DNA of 64,000 nucleotides, taken from the NCBI GenBank assembly GCA_003640645.1, contig QGHH01000002.1:236180-300179 (forward strand). The letters are read 5' to 3'. Made by a program: the position numbers and the translations under genes. The DNA comes from Fredinandcohnia aciditolerans. GTDB taxonomy: Bacteria > Bacillota > Bacilli > Bacillales > Bacillaceae_L. The number at the start of each line of letters is the position of its first letter. Position 1 is the first letter of the stretch. Below are positions 36,795 to 46,056 of this stretch, piece by piece. The notes below the pieces were generated by a model. The model had not been told where the DNA came from, made no database searches, and worked only from the letters and a program-made list of their open reading frames with translations.

Positions 36795-38372
36795 GTGATG
36801 GAGCGCAGAATTTCAGATGTTGTTGTGATTGGTGGAGGTTTAGGAGGGTGTATGGCTTCCTTGGCTGTTGCCAAAATGGGGTTAAAGGTCATTATGACGG
36901 AAGAAACAGATTGGCTAGGCGGACAGCTTACGAGTCAGGCGGTACCTCCGGATGAACATAAATGGATTGAAAGATATGGTTGTACAGCCACTTTTCGTGA
37001 ATTTAGAGATCGTGTGCGCCAATATTATCGCGATAACTATCCGCTTACGACGGAAGCATTGGAGAATGACATTTTGAACCCTGGAAATGGTTGGGTAAGC
37101 CGGTTAGCTCATGAACCAAAGGTTTCATTGAAGGTGATTGAGGATATGCTTGCTCCTTACATTAACAGTGGGAAAATAACAGTCCTTTACAACTATAAGC
37201 CTTTAGAAGCAAAGACTGAAGAGGATGTTGTAAAATCTGTCACCGTTACTCACATCAGTGAGCCTAAAAAGATTGAGTTGATTGGTCAATATTTCTTAGA
37301 TGCTACAGAATGTGGAGATGTTTTACCAATTGCCGGTGTCGAATATGTAACTGGAGCAGAATCCATTCATGAAACTGGTGAACCGCATGCTTTAGAAGAA
37401 GCGAATCCAATTGATATGCAGTCCTTTACCTATGTGTTCGCAGTGGACTATGTAGAGGGTGGACATTTTGTAATCGATAAGCCAGAACAGTATGACTTTT
37501 GGCGTGAATATATGCCGAGTTTCTCTCATTTGCCTCTCTTTAGCTGGTATGCAACAGATGCGGATGATACATCGAAGCTGAAGCAGTTTACTCTATTCCC
37601 TAATGATGAGGGTATCCCATCCTTATTTACATATCGAAGAATACTAGATACAGAGAATTTGGAAGGGAATTTATATGAAGGTGACATTTCCCTTATCAAT
37701 TGGGCGCAAAATGACTATTTTCTAGGTCCAATTTATGAAGTACCTGAAGAGGAAATTGAAAAAAACCTATTTAATGCAAAACAACAAAGCTTGTCTCTTT
37801 TATATTGGCTGCAAACAGAAGCACCTAGACTTGATGGAGGGAAAGGATTCCCTGGATTAAGACTTCGCAAAGATGTATTGGATACAGAGGATGGCCTAGC
37901 GAAATATCCTTACATTCGTGAATCAAGAAGAATAAAAGCTGTTTACACCATTACCGAACATGATGTTAGTAAAGAAATAAGAGGAGACCAAGGGATTTGT
38001 GAGTATTACGATAGCGTTGGTGTTGGTAGCTATCATCTAGATTTACATCACACAACGGTATCACACCGAAGCTTTTATATCCCGAATTTCCCATATGAAA
38101 TACCGCTTGGCTCCCTATTGCCAGTGCGTGTAAAGAATCTAATCCCTGCTTGTAAAAACATAGGGACTACCCAAATTACGAATGGTTGCTACAGGCTTCA
38201 TCCAACAGAATGGAATATTGGAGAATCAGCAGGTTACTTAGTGGCGTATTCACTCTTAAACAATGTGACTCCGCATCAGGTGAGAGAACAGCAGGAGTAC
38301 TTAGATGACTATCAAAATCTATTAGTAAATCATGGCGTTCAGCTACACTGGCCAGATGATATTGACTTATAA
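36795..38372 (+). CDS. FAD-dependent oxidoreductase (FAD_oxidored type)
   Basis: This protein of about 525 residues has an N-terminal dinucleotide fold DVVVIGGGLGGCMASLAVAKMG and EETDWLGGQLTSQ, typical of the FAD_oxidored family (PF12831-like). It also has FLDATECGDVLPIAGVEY and a C-terminal GTTQITNGCYRLHPTEWNIGESAG that closes the FAD site. It probably oxidises a sugar ring hydroxyl or a related substrate in the cytoplasm; the substrate is unknown. GTG at 36795 has the better distance to AAGGAG; ATG at 36798 is the alternative. It lies 15 bp before the GHL10 gene, so they are co-transcribed. Confidence 0.83.
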   Translation: MMERRISDVVVIGGGLGGCMASLAVAKMGLKVIMTEETDWLGGQLTSQAVPPDEHKWIERYGCTATFREFRDRVRQYYRDNYPLTTEALENDILNPGNGWVSRLAHEPKVSLKVIEDMLAPYINSGKITVLYNYKPLEAKTEEDVVKSVTVTHISEPKKIELIGQYFLDATECGDVLPIAGVEYVTGAESIHETGEPHALEEANPIDMQSFTYVFAVDYVEGGHFVIDKPEQYDFWREYMPSFSHLPLFSWYATDADDTSKLKQFTLFPNDEGIPSLFTYRRILDTENLEGNLYEGDISLINWAQNDYFLGPIYEVPEEEIEKNLFNAKQQSLSLLYWLQTEAPRLDGGKGFPGLRLRKDVLDTEDGLAKYPYIRESRRIKAVYTITEHDVSKEIRGDQGICEYYDSVGVGSYHLDLHHTTVSHRSFYIPNFPYEIPLGSLLPVRVKNLIPACKNIGTTQITNGCYRLHPTEWNIGESAGYLVAYSLLNNVTPHQVREQQEYLDDYQNLLVNHGVQLHWPDDIDL

Positions 38373-38387
38373 GGGGGAGAAGACCAA

Positions 38388-39569
38388 ATGGAACAACCAA
38401 ATATATTATGGGTTGACTTTTTAGCAAATGGTTCTCGATTATTAGACCCGGAAAAAATGAAAGAGTTAATCAAACATGCCGTTAGATGCGAGATTACACA
38501 TCTTGTAGTGGATGCAAAAATTCCATATGGATTTACAACGTACCCAAGTGAGTTTGCCTATCATGTAAGTGAATTGAAGGATGAGCAATATCACGAATGG
38601 AAAGGCCGAGACTTTCTTCAAGAAATGATTCATTATGCAAAAGGATCTGGGATGAAAGTAATCGCAAATGTCGATGTATTTGCAGAAGGAAATGGAATCG
38701 ATAAAGAAGGAATGGTCTATGCCAAGCCTGAGTGGCAGGTAGTTCACTATGACCAAGCCCTTTCAAATATGCCAACAGCTGCGGAAAACCACAATGATCC
38801 TACGGTTTTTGTGAATCCGATTCATCCAGAAGTAGAGGCCTATGAACTAAATATCGTTCAAGAGATTGTAAGCAAGTATGAAATAGATGGCGTTGTTTTG
38901 GACAGATGCCGCTATCCGAATATATATGGAGATTTTAGTAGCTTGAGTCGTTCAAAGTTTGAAGCTTATATCGGTCAAGAAGTTATCAACTGGCCGCAGG
39001 ATATTATGACTGTTGAGGATAAGAAACCTGTTTTTGGTCGTCTTTTTCCGAAATGGGCGGAGTTCCGTGCGAAGAATATTAAAAACTTTGTTCAAAAAGC
39101 AAAAAATGTGGTTAAAACAAGGAATTCAGATTTGATTTTCACAATCTATGTGGGATCGTGGTATCCATTATATTATAACGAAGGCGTTAACTGGGGGAGT
39201 GAGACCTATCACCCTACGTTGGATTGGACTTCAGATACGCACAACACGTCTGGATATGCAGAGGAATTCGATTTTATCATGACAGGCTGCTATTACCCGG
39301 AGGTAACAATTGAGGAAGCGTTAGCAAACGAAAGACCTGCAACTTGGTATAGTGTTGAAGGCGCGATTGAGATGAGTAAGGAAGCAATTAATGGACAAAT
39401 TCCAGTGATTGCAAGCTTATATTTAAAAGATTATGCCGACAATGTTGAACAATTTAAAAAGGCTGTGCAGCTTTGTAAGGAAAAATCAAATGGAGTTATG
39501 CTGTTTGACACAGTGTATTTAGAGGATTATCAATGGTGGGATGAGCTAGAAAAATCCATTAGTAAGTAA
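38388..39569 (+). CDS. Cytoplasmic GHL10-type (alpha-amylase-like) hydrolase
   Basis: This 393-residue single TIM-barrel protein is paralogous to the barrel of the secreted protein at 25361. Shared blocks are THLVVDAKIPYGFTTYPSEF, GMKVIANVDVFAEGNG, VNPIHPEVEAYEL, IDGVVLDRCRYPNIYGDFS and TIYVGSWYPLYYNEGVNW. No signal peptide is present, so it acts on imported or intracellular oligosaccharide. The Asp of VLDRCRY is a candidate catalytic residue. The start is ATG after AAGGGGGAG. GHL10 proteins have few characterised members, so specificity is unknown. Confidence 0.78.
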   Translation: MEQPNILWVDFLANGSRLLDPEKMKELIKHAVRCEITHLVVDAKIPYGFTTYPSEFAYHVSELKDEQYHEWKGRDFLQEMIHYAKGSGMKVIANVDVFAEGNGIDKEGMVYAKPEWQVVHYDQALSNMPTAAENHNDPTVFVNPIHPEVEAYELNIVQEIVSKYEIDGVVLDRCRYPNIYGDFSSLSRSKFEAYIGQEVINWPQDIMTVEDKKPVFGRLFPKWAEFRAKNIKNFVQKAKNVVKTRNSDLIFTIYVGSWYPLYYNEGVNWGSETYHPTLDWTSDTHNTSGYAEEFDFIMTGCYYPEVTIEEALANERPATWYSVEGAIEMSKEAINGQIPVIASLYLKDYADNVEQFKKAVQLCKEKSNGVMLFDTVYLEDYQWWDELEKSISK

Positions 39570-39583
39570 TTGGAGTGGATGAC

Positions 39584-40276
39584 ATGGAAAACAAACAAGG
39601 GTTTTTTGACAAAATATATAGAAGGTTAGTTGTATCTTGCCAAGCATTACCGGATGAGCCTCTTCATAGCCCCTATATCATGAGTAAAATGGCTGTAGCT
39701 GCAACTCAGGCAGGTGCAAGTGGTATCAGGGCTAACAGTGTTGAAGATATCCATGAGATAAAGAAGGTAACCAACCTGCCAATCATCGGAATCATTAAAC
39801 AGGATTACGATAACTCGGAGGTTTTTATTACACCGACAATGAAAGAAATAGAGCTTCTTGTAAATGAAGGTGTCGATATGATTGCGCTAGATGCGACAAG
39901 CCGGGTACGACCAGATGGCCATACAATTACTGAGATTTTTCCAGAAATCAGACGAACATATCCTGATCAACTCTTTATGGCGGACTGCTCAACTTTAGAA
40001 GAGGGCATTCAAGCAGAAAAACTAGGATTTGATGCGGTTGGGACCACATTGTCAGGCTATACCGAATACACGAAGGATGTAAAACTGCCCAATATTAAGT
40101 TGATAAAAGAATTTGTGGAACATTTGAGTGTACCAATCATTGCTGAGGGTGGAATTTCATCGCCCGAGGAACTAAAGGAAGTCATGGCAACAGGAGTCCA
40201 TTCAGCAGTAGTTGGATCCGCAATCACACGTCCACAAGAAATAACAAAACGATTTCTAAATGCTTTACAGGATTAG
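39584..40276 (+). CDS. nanE: N-acetylmannosamine-6-phosphate 2-epimerase
   Basis: This 230-residue TIM-barrel epimerase interconverts ManNAc-6-P and GlcNAc-6-P. Family signatures are VVSCQALPDEPLHSPYIMSK, AGASGIRANS, PIIGIIKQDY with its catalytic Lys, MIALDATSRVRPDG, GTTLSGYTEYTK and IIAEGGISSPEE. The ATG at 39584 has GGAG 8 bp upstream; a GTG at 39575 overlaps that site. In most bacteria nanE follows the sialic acid lyase nanA, but none is in this window. This suggests that ManNAc or a ManNAc-containing glycan enters directly. Confidence 0.93.
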   Translation: MENKQGFFDKIYRRLVVSCQALPDEPLHSPYIMSKMAVAATQAGASGIRANSVEDIHEIKKVTNLPIIGIIKQDYDNSEVFITPTMKEIELLVNEGVDMIALDATSRVRPDGHTITEIFPEIRRTYPDQLFMADCSTLEEGIQAEKLGFDAVGTTLSGYTEYTKDVKLPNIKLIKEFVEHLSVPIIAEGGISSPEELKEVMATGVHSAVVGSAITRPQEITKRFLNALQD

Positions 40277-40345
40277 GGACAAGGGGACAGGTCCCTTGTC
40301 CCTGTAAAAATATGGTGGGACGAGGGACCTGTCCCTGTGACCCAG
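40275..40345 (+). repeat. GGGACAGG repeat, inverted A-B pair (near-consensus)
   Basis: A unit, linker TGTAAAAATATGGT and B unit lie between nanE and the kinase gene, beginning at the nanE stop codon and ending just before the next ribosome site. Confidence 0.92.
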
Positions 40346-40360
40346 TGAGGTGAGAGAGAG

Positions 40361-41239
40361 ATGAAAATATTTGCTGCGGATATTGGCGGGACATCGATCA
40401 AAATCTGTGTGACTGATGAGAGCGGCACGGTTCAGATTTTTGATGAGGTTGGTACGGAGAGTAAAAAAGGTGGTCCACATATTATTCAAAAATTGGGAGA
40501 TATCATCGCTACTTACCCAGATATAGACGCAATCAGCATTAGTACAGCTGGTCAGGTAAATAGTGAAGAAGGGTATATTATCTACGCAAATGACAATCTA
40601 CCAAACTATACTGGTACCCGGATAAAGGATTTACTAGAATCGAGGTTTAACGTACCTGTAAAGGTAGAAAACGATGTGAATTCAGCAGCTCTTGGTGAAA
40701 AATATTACGGGGTTGGCAAGGAATATCGTGATTTTCTATTTTTAACTTTTGGAACAGGTATTGGTGGAGCGATTGTAATCGATTCAAAGTTGTATCGCGG
40801 TTTTACGGGCAGTGCTGGAGAATTTGGCCATATGAATCTATATCCAAATGGAATCCAGTGCGGTTGTGGGAAGTTGGGGTGTTATGAACAATATGGCTCT
40901 ACAACAGCCCTTATCAGGGAAGCGAAAAAGACAAATCCTGACTGTACGAACGGTAGACAGCTATTTGAAATGATTCAGCAAGGTGATGAACAGTTATATG
41001 AAGTTTTTGATAAATGGACGAATGAAGTGGCGCTTGGTCTAGCCAGTTTAATACATATCTTTAACCCTCCTTGTGTCATTTTGGGTGGAGGCATTATGGA
41101 ACAGGACTTAGCTGTCAAACTTGTATCGGAAAAGGTTCAAAAACACATTATGGACAGTTATTCAGATGTGGTCATTTTGAGATCCAAAAATGGCAATAAA
41201 TCCGGGCTTTACGGAGCGATATCGCTGCACAAAATTTAG
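40361..41239 (+). CDS. ROK-family sugar kinase, possible ManNAc/GlcNAc kinase
   Basis: This 292-residue kinase has the ATP site DIGGTSIK at residue 7, the sugar motif GEFGHMNL and the ROK zinc cluster GHMNLYPNGIQCGCGKLGCYE. Placed after nanE, it probably phosphorylates ManNAc (NanK activity) or GlcNAc released by the GH20 enzyme. Glucokinase or fructokinase cannot be excluded from sequence alone. The start is ATG after GAGGTGAGAG. It follows nanE after a repeat module and precedes an esterase gene by 18 bp. Confidence 0.85.
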   Translation: MKIFAADIGGTSIKICVTDESGTVQIFDEVGTESKKGGPHIIQKLGDIIATYPDIDAISISTAGQVNSEEGYIIYANDNLPNYTGTRIKDLLESRFNVPVKVENDVNSAALGEKYYGVGKEYRDFLFLTFGTGIGGAIVIDSKLYRGFTGSAGEFGHMNLYPNGIQCGCGKLGCYEQYGSTTALIREAKKTNPDCTNGRQLFEMIQQGDEQLYEVFDKWTNEVALGLASLIHIFNPPCVILGGGIMEQDLAVKLVSEKVQKHIMDSYSDVVILRSKNGNKSGLYGAISLHKI

Positions 41240-41257
41240 CTAAAGGGGCTAAATACA

Positions 41258-41992
41258 ATGAATAAATCCATTCGAACATTTTATAGTTCTCATTTAAACA
41301 AAATACTAGATTACATGGTACTAACGTTAAGTGAAAATATTGAGGATGCTTATCTATTATACGTCCAGGATGGCCGTGATTATTTAGAACTAGGTGGATT
41401 GGAGGATGCGGTTCAGGATTTAGTATCTGCGAATCCCGAGTTGGCCAACCACCTTGTGCTCGTGCTGATTCACCCTGGGGATTCGATTGAAAGATGGGAA
41501 TCATTTAGTCGAACAGGAGCTTTCTTTCATCAATACCTGCGTTTTATGAACGATGAATTCATTCCTGAGTTTGAAAGAAACCTAGGGGTTAGCGTTTCTA
41601 GAAGAGGCCTCTTGGGGGACTCGTTGGCAGGGAATATAAGTTTAAATATCGCATTAGAGAAGCCGGAAAGTTGGACGCATTTATTGCTTCAGTCTCCGGC
41701 TATTTCTGATGGAGATATTCAGAAGGTGGAAGAAGTGGACTTTGCTGGATGGAATGTGCTTCAAACCGTTGGGACTTATGAAGATGAATTTGTATCCTCA
41801 ATTTCAGATCAAAAATTACTTATCTTAACTAGAAACCGAAAGTTATATAGAAGCTTTACAACGAAAAATATAAACGTGCAATACATCGAAACAGAAGATG
41901 AGCATCTGTGGAAAGTGTGGGAGCGGGATTTACCCCGTGCGCTTGACTTTTTCTGTTGGGACTGGTCCACTGCCCCTATGAAGGAGGTTTGA
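41258..41992 (+). CDS. Alpha/beta-hydrolase esterase, enterochelin-esterase-like
   Basis: This 244-residue cytoplasmic hydrolase of the putative-esterase class has its nucleophile in GDSLAG (about residue 127), followed by ISLNIALEKPESWTHLLLQSP, and a catalytic His in EDEHLWKVWERDLPRALDFF. It probably removes acyl groups from imported sugars. The last residues WDWSTAPMKEV are encoded by sequence resembling a worn GGGACAGG unit (TGGGACTGGTCCACTGCCCC), so the original C-terminus may have been replaced. It ends 1 bp before the GH20 gene. Confidence 0.78.
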   Translation: MNKSIRTFYSSHLNKILDYMVLTLSENIEDAYLLYVQDGRDYLELGGLEDAVQDLVSANPELANHLVLVLIHPGDSIERWESFSRTGAFFHQYLRFMNDEFIPEFERNLGVSVSRRGLLGDSLAGNISLNIALEKPESWTHLLLQSPAISDGDIQKVEEVDFAGWNVLQTVGTYEDEFVSSISDQKLLILTRNRKLYRSFTTKNINVQYIETEDEHLWKVWERDLPRALDFFCWDWSTAPMKEV

Positions 41993-41993
41993 C

Positions 41994-43862
41994 ATGAAGA
42001 TTCGTTTTACAGGTGATATAGCCGAGGTACTAGATGGAGTTCGACTTCTTAGTGATGATTTGGGATTAGAAATGGCTGAGGATGGATACCCGATTGAAGT
42101 GGTAAATCGCCAGGGTCCGTTGGTTGTGACGAACAAACAGATTATCTTTGATAAGAAGATTCACTTTTTCAGAGGGTTAGGGTTATGGCTACAGCATATG
42201 GAAAAAAGCAATGAGTTCCATCTAACCGAAGAGCCTCAATTTGAAACAAGTGGGGCGATGATTGATGTTTCCAGGAATGCTGTTTTAACGGTAGACGGCA
42301 TAAAAATGTTGTTGCGTAAAATGGCCGTAATGGGCTTAAACATGGCGATGGTTTATACAGAGGATACGTATGAGGTTCCAGATGTCCCGTATTTCGGATA
42401 CATGCGTGGAAAATATTCCGAACAGGAAATTCGGGATTGTGATGACTATGCGTTTCAATTAGGGATCGAAATGATACCGTGTATCCAAACATTGGCGCAT
42501 TTAAAGGAAGCGCTGAAGTGGGGCTATGCGAATGAAATTAAGGATACAGATGATATACTGCTCGTCGGTGAGCCGAAAACCTATGAATTTTTGAAACATT
42601 TGATTGAGGCTGCTGTTAGACCGTATCGGACAAAAAGGATTCATATCGGCATGGATGAAGCCTTGCAGTTAGGTCGCGGTAAATATATGGAGAAAAATGG
42701 GTATGATGACCGTTTTGAAATTATGAACAAGCACCTTCAGGAAGTTGTATCAATTACCGAGGAATTCGGCTTGGAACCAATGATTTGGAGTGACATGTAT
42801 TTTCGTTTAGCTTCTAAAAACGGGAATTATTATGACTTTGATGAAACAATATTGGAACAGGTTAAACAATCTATTCCTAACGTCCAAATGGTGTATTGGG
42901 ATTATTATCATGCCGATGAGGAATTTTATGAGGGAATGTTAAATACTCATAAACAAATTGTGCCCGATCCACTTTTTGCAGGAGGAATATGGACTTGGAA
43001 TGGAATCTCTCCGAACTATGCGAGGGCCTTCCGAAATTCGGAGGCCGCATTAAAAGCCTGTAGAAAAACAGGAATTAAAGAAGTATTTACAACCATGTGG
43101 GGTGACAATGGAGCGGAAACTCCAATTCAAGTCGCACTTCCAGGACTGCAATTGTTTGCTGAGCACACCTATCATCAAGAAGTAAGCAGTGAGCATTTGG
43201 AAGAGCGTTTTTATTACTGCACAGGTTATCAGTTAAATGATTTCTTTTTGTTAAATCAATTGGACGAGGTCCCTGGAGTCATGAAAGATAATTTATATTC
43301 CTCAAACCCGTCTAAATTTTTGCTTTGGCAAGATGTCCTAATGGGACTGTTTGATGAAAACATTAAAGGATTGCCGATTGCTAATCATTACAAAGGTTTA
43401 GTGGAAAAGCTTAAGGCGGCTAAGGAACGTAATCTAGGCGCTGAAAAATTGTTTTGCTTTTATGAGCAGCTAGCAAGAGTATTAAGCGAAAAGGCGGAAC
43501 TGGGAAATCAGCTAAAGCTTGCCTATGATAAAGGGGATAAAGCAGGGGTTAAGGTGTGTCTTGAAAAGGTAGAGGTACTTAGAGTTGAGATTGATGCTTT
43601 ACGAAAGTCACACAGAGATGTATGGTTTACCGTCAATAAACCGTTCGGATGGGAAGTTCTAGACATGCGTTACGGCGGCTTACTATCACGGTTGGAAACA
43701 GCACAATATCGATTAAATCAATGGCTGAACGGTCATATTACAACACTAGCCGAATTAGAAGAAGTGCGACTACGCTACGACGGTCCAGAACAATTCCCCG
43801 AAAACGTAACTCTAGGTAGAGGCGAAACCTACAACCGAATCGCCACAGCAAGCGCGACATAA
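41994..43862 (+). CDS. Cytoplasmic GH20 beta-N-acetylhexosaminidase, GcnA-like
   Basis: This 622-residue glycoside hydrolase releases terminal GlcNAc or GalNAc from oligosaccharides. The catalytic pair is Asp221-Glu222 in RIHIGMDEA, with GGIWTWNG and TTMWGDNGAET as substrate-pocket motifs. The length, the lack of signal peptide and the long helical C-terminal part fit the streptococcal GcnA subgroup. It shows that the locus handles HexNAc-bearing chains. The start is ATG after AAGGAGG, nearly contiguous with the esterase gene. Confidence 0.88.
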   Translation: MKIRFTGDIAEVLDGVRLLSDDLGLEMAEDGYPIEVVNRQGPLVVTNKQIIFDKKIHFFRGLGLWLQHMEKSNEFHLTEEPQFETSGAMIDVSRNAVLTVDGIKMLLRKMAVMGLNMAMVYTEDTYEVPDVPYFGYMRGKYSEQEIRDCDDYAFQLGIEMIPCIQTLAHLKEALKWGYANEIKDTDDILLVGEPKTYEFLKHLIEAAVRPYRTKRIHIGMDEALQLGRGKYMEKNGYDDRFEIMNKHLQEVVSITEEFGLEPMIWSDMYFRLASKNGNYYDFDETILEQVKQSIPNVQMVYWDYYHADEEFYEGMLNTHKQIVPDPLFAGGIWTWNGISPNYARAFRNSEAALKACRKTGIKEVFTTMWGDNGAETPIQVALPGLQLFAEHTYHQEVSSEHLEERFYYCTGYQLNDFFLLNQLDEVPGVMKDNLYSSNPSKFLLWQDVLMGLFDENIKGLPIANHYKGLVEKLKAAKERNLGAEKLFCFYEQLARVLSEKAELGNQLKLAYDKGDKAGVKVCLEKVEVLRVEIDALRKSHRDVWFTVNKPFGWEVLDMRYGGLLSRLETAQYRLNQWLNGHITTLAELEEVRLRYDGPEQFPENVTLGRGETYNRIATASAT

Positions 43863-43896
43863 TGGTGGGACAGAGGGACAGGTCCCTTGTCCCAGA
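43862..43896 (+). repeat. Single GGGACAGG repeat (A unit)
   Basis: The A unit GGTGGGACAGAGGGACAGGT... starts at the last base of the GH20 stop codon. Confidence 0.88.
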
Positions 43897-43910
43897 TGGG
43901 GGGATGAAGT

Positions 43911-44969
43911 GTGCAAGAGGAGATGCAGTGGTACAATCCGAAGGAGAAGCCTTTTCGTATAAGTGGCTTTGCATGGTTTAACGCAGAAGAAAGATATCGG
44001 CGACTACCTGTCAATTCAGATTTTCAAATTCCGCCACGTGTGGATGAGTTAGCGGATCATACGTCTGGTGGACAAATTAGTTTTAGGACGAATGCTACCA
44101 AGCTTGAAATAAAAGTAAAGCTAACGGATGCAGCTTACATGGGGCATATGACGGCTTCTGGTCAGTGTGGCTTTGATGTATACGTGGGTGAACCTGGACA
44201 ACAACAGTATTATACAACTGCCATTCCATCACTTCTTGATCGATCTTATGAGAAAACAGTTTGGGATTTTACCAACAGTAATCAACACTCGATCGAGCAT
44301 CCCAGAGAAGTAACGTTGTATTTTCCTTTGTATCAGGGGGTAGAAGAGGTTTTAATCGGAATTAATCCAAGTGCAATAATTGAACCACCTACTCCGTATT
44401 CTTCAGATAAACGAGTGATTTTCTATGGTACATCCATTACGCAGGGGGCATGTGCAAGTAGGCCTGGTATGTCGTACACAAATATCCTTAACCGAAGATT
44501 TAATTTTGAATTTATTAATCTAGGATTCTCCGGAAGCGGGAGAGGAGAGCAAGGGGTGGCCTTAACCATCAGAGAAATCGAACGTCCAGCCTGCCTTGTC
44601 CTTGACTATGAGGCAAATGTGTCGTACAAGGAATACAAAGAGACACTACTTCCTTTTATCGAAACCTATCGGGAGTCTCATTCGGATGTTCCTATTCTCA
44701 TCGTGTCAAGAATTCCATTTGTACATGACAAAGAAATAGGAGAATATGAAGATTATCAAAACCGTAGACAGTACTCGAAATCAACGATGGAAAAGTTAAA
44801 GCAACAGGGAGATACAAAAATTTCATTTATAGATGGATCAACATTGTTAGGCGAATATTGGCATGAATGCACAGTCGATCGGATCCATCCGAATGACTTA
44901 GGATTCATGGAAATGGCGAATCGTATGGAGAGTGCGTTTGTGTTTTTAAAGACCCAAAAAGGTGATTAG
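43911..44969 (+). CDS. SGNH/GDSL-type hydrolase with N-terminal beta domain
   Basis: This 352-residue protein has a beta-sandwich N-terminal domain (about 1-160) and an SGNH esterase domain. The nucleophile Ser is in FYGTSITQGACASRPG, Gly in INLGFSGSG and the Asp/His pair in VDRIHPNDLGF. Such two-domain enzymes are usually carbohydrate acetyl-esterases. With the esterase at 41258 and the one at 45022 it implies a heavily acylated glycan. No signal peptide is seen. The start is GTG at 43911 after a GGGGGG-like stretch that directly follows a repeat. Confidence 0.83.
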   Translation: MQEEMQWYNPKEKPFRISGFAWFNAEERYRRLPVNSDFQIPPRVDELADHTSGGQISFRTNATKLEIKVKLTDAAYMGHMTASGQCGFDVYVGEPGQQQYYTTAIPSLLDRSYEKTVWDFTNSNQHSIEHPREVTLYFPLYQGVEEVLIGINPSAIIEPPTPYSSDKRVIFYGTSITQGACASRPGMSYTNILNRRFNFEFINLGFSGSGRGEQGVALTIREIERPACLVLDYEANVSYKEYKETLLPFIETYRESHSDVPILIVSRIPFVHDKEIGEYEDYQNRRQYSKSTMEKLKQQGDTKISFIDGSTLLGEYWHECTVDRIHPNDLGFMEMANRMESAFVFLKTQKGD

Positions 44970-45021
44970 TGGGTCCTAGTCAATGCTCAGGAAACGATTA
45001 TAAGTATTTGGGAGGGTTATT

Positions 45022-45972
45022 TTGTTATATTTTGAACAACAAATCAAAGAATATGAATCATATAAACCACCTTTAACAAAGACGGACGATTTCCACCCAT
45101 TTTGGGAAGATACGTTAAAGGAGTCCGAGCAACTCCCTTTACAAAGCCATCTAGTAAGAGAAGAATATCCAATTAAGCAGATTGACGCCTATAAGGTTAC
45201 CTACCAAGGATTTGGTGGAACATCGATAAGAGGGCATTATATTTTACCGAAAGAGGCAAAGGGAAGTCTGCCTTGTATCATTTTGTACCACGGTTATGGC
45301 ATGGATAAAGGGTCTATTTCAGATTATATGAAATGGGTTATACAAGGATATGCCGTTCTAGCGATTGATAATCGTGGGCATGGTGAAAGTAGCGACGACT
45401 CAGGCTATATGACGGGTACAAATGGAACGTGGGTGTTACATGGTATTTTAAACAAAGCCGAGTATTATTATCGAAAAGTATTCATCGATAGTAAACGCGC
45501 CATTGATTTTCTATTTTCAAGACCTGAAATCGATAAAAGTCGGATCTGCATTTATGGTGGCAGCATGGGTGGAGGTATCGCGCTAGCCGTGGCTGCCCTA
45601 GATAGTCGACCCAAATTAGTTATAGCTGATGTACCGAATATGTGTAATATTGAACTAGCAATTCAGCTGAAGCTAGAAGGGTCGTTAGTTAGCCTCGAAA
45701 ATTATTTAGCAAAGTATCCTGAAAAAACACATCGGGTTTTTCATAACCTTACTTACTTCGATAATCTGAATTTTGCCTCCATGATAAAAAGTAAGACGAG
45801 AGTAACGATTGCGCTGAAAGATCCGGTTTGTCCACCTCAATCGATTTTTGGCGTATATAATCATATTGAAGCAGAGAAGAGTTATGTCGTTTATCCGTTT
45901 ACTGGACATAACGTTGGGAGCATTAGCTCACATCTTGATGATACGCTTAAGTATGTGAATGAGAATTTATAA
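45022..45972 (+). CDS. Acetyl-xylan esterase / cephalosporin-C deacetylase family protein
   Basis: This 316-residue alpha/beta hydrolase of the AXE1 family has the oxyanion region ILYHGYGMDKG, RGHGES, the nucleophile in YGGSMGGGIAL, Asp in ALKDPVCPP and His in FTGHN. Family members deacetylate short acetylated oligosaccharides in the cytoplasm. It is the last gene of the catabolic locus and is followed by a hairpin terminator. The start is TTG at 45022, 8 bp after GGAGGG. Confidence 0.87.
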   Translation: MLYFEQQIKEYESYKPPLTKTDDFHPFWEDTLKESEQLPLQSHLVREEYPIKQIDAYKVTYQGFGGTSIRGHYILPKEAKGSLPCIILYHGYGMDKGSISDYMKWVIQGYAVLAIDNRGHGESSDDSGYMTGTNGTWVLHGILNKAEYYYRKVFIDSKRAIDFLFSRPEIDKSRICIYGGSMGGGIALAVAALDSRPKLVIADVPNMCNIELAIQLKLEGSLVSLENYLAKYPEKTHRVFHNLTYFDNLNFASMIKSKTRVTIALKDPVCPPQSIFGVYNHIEAEKSYVVYPFTGHNVGSISSHLDDTLKYVNENL

Positions 45973-46007
45973 AAGTAAGAAGTTCACGAAAACTTTATGA
46001 AAAAAAC

Positions 46008-46050
46008 AAGGCACAACGAGTGGCTAAACCCACTCATTGTGCCTGTTTTG
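46008..46050. terminator. GGCACAA...TTGTGCC hairpin, bidirectional terminator
   Basis: AAGGCACAACGAGTGG pairs with CCACTCATTGTGCCT around CTAAAC. An A run precedes and a T-rich run follows. It is the fourth member of the dispersed hairpin family and sits between convergent genes. Confidence 0.8.
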
Positions 46051-46056
46051 AATTGA

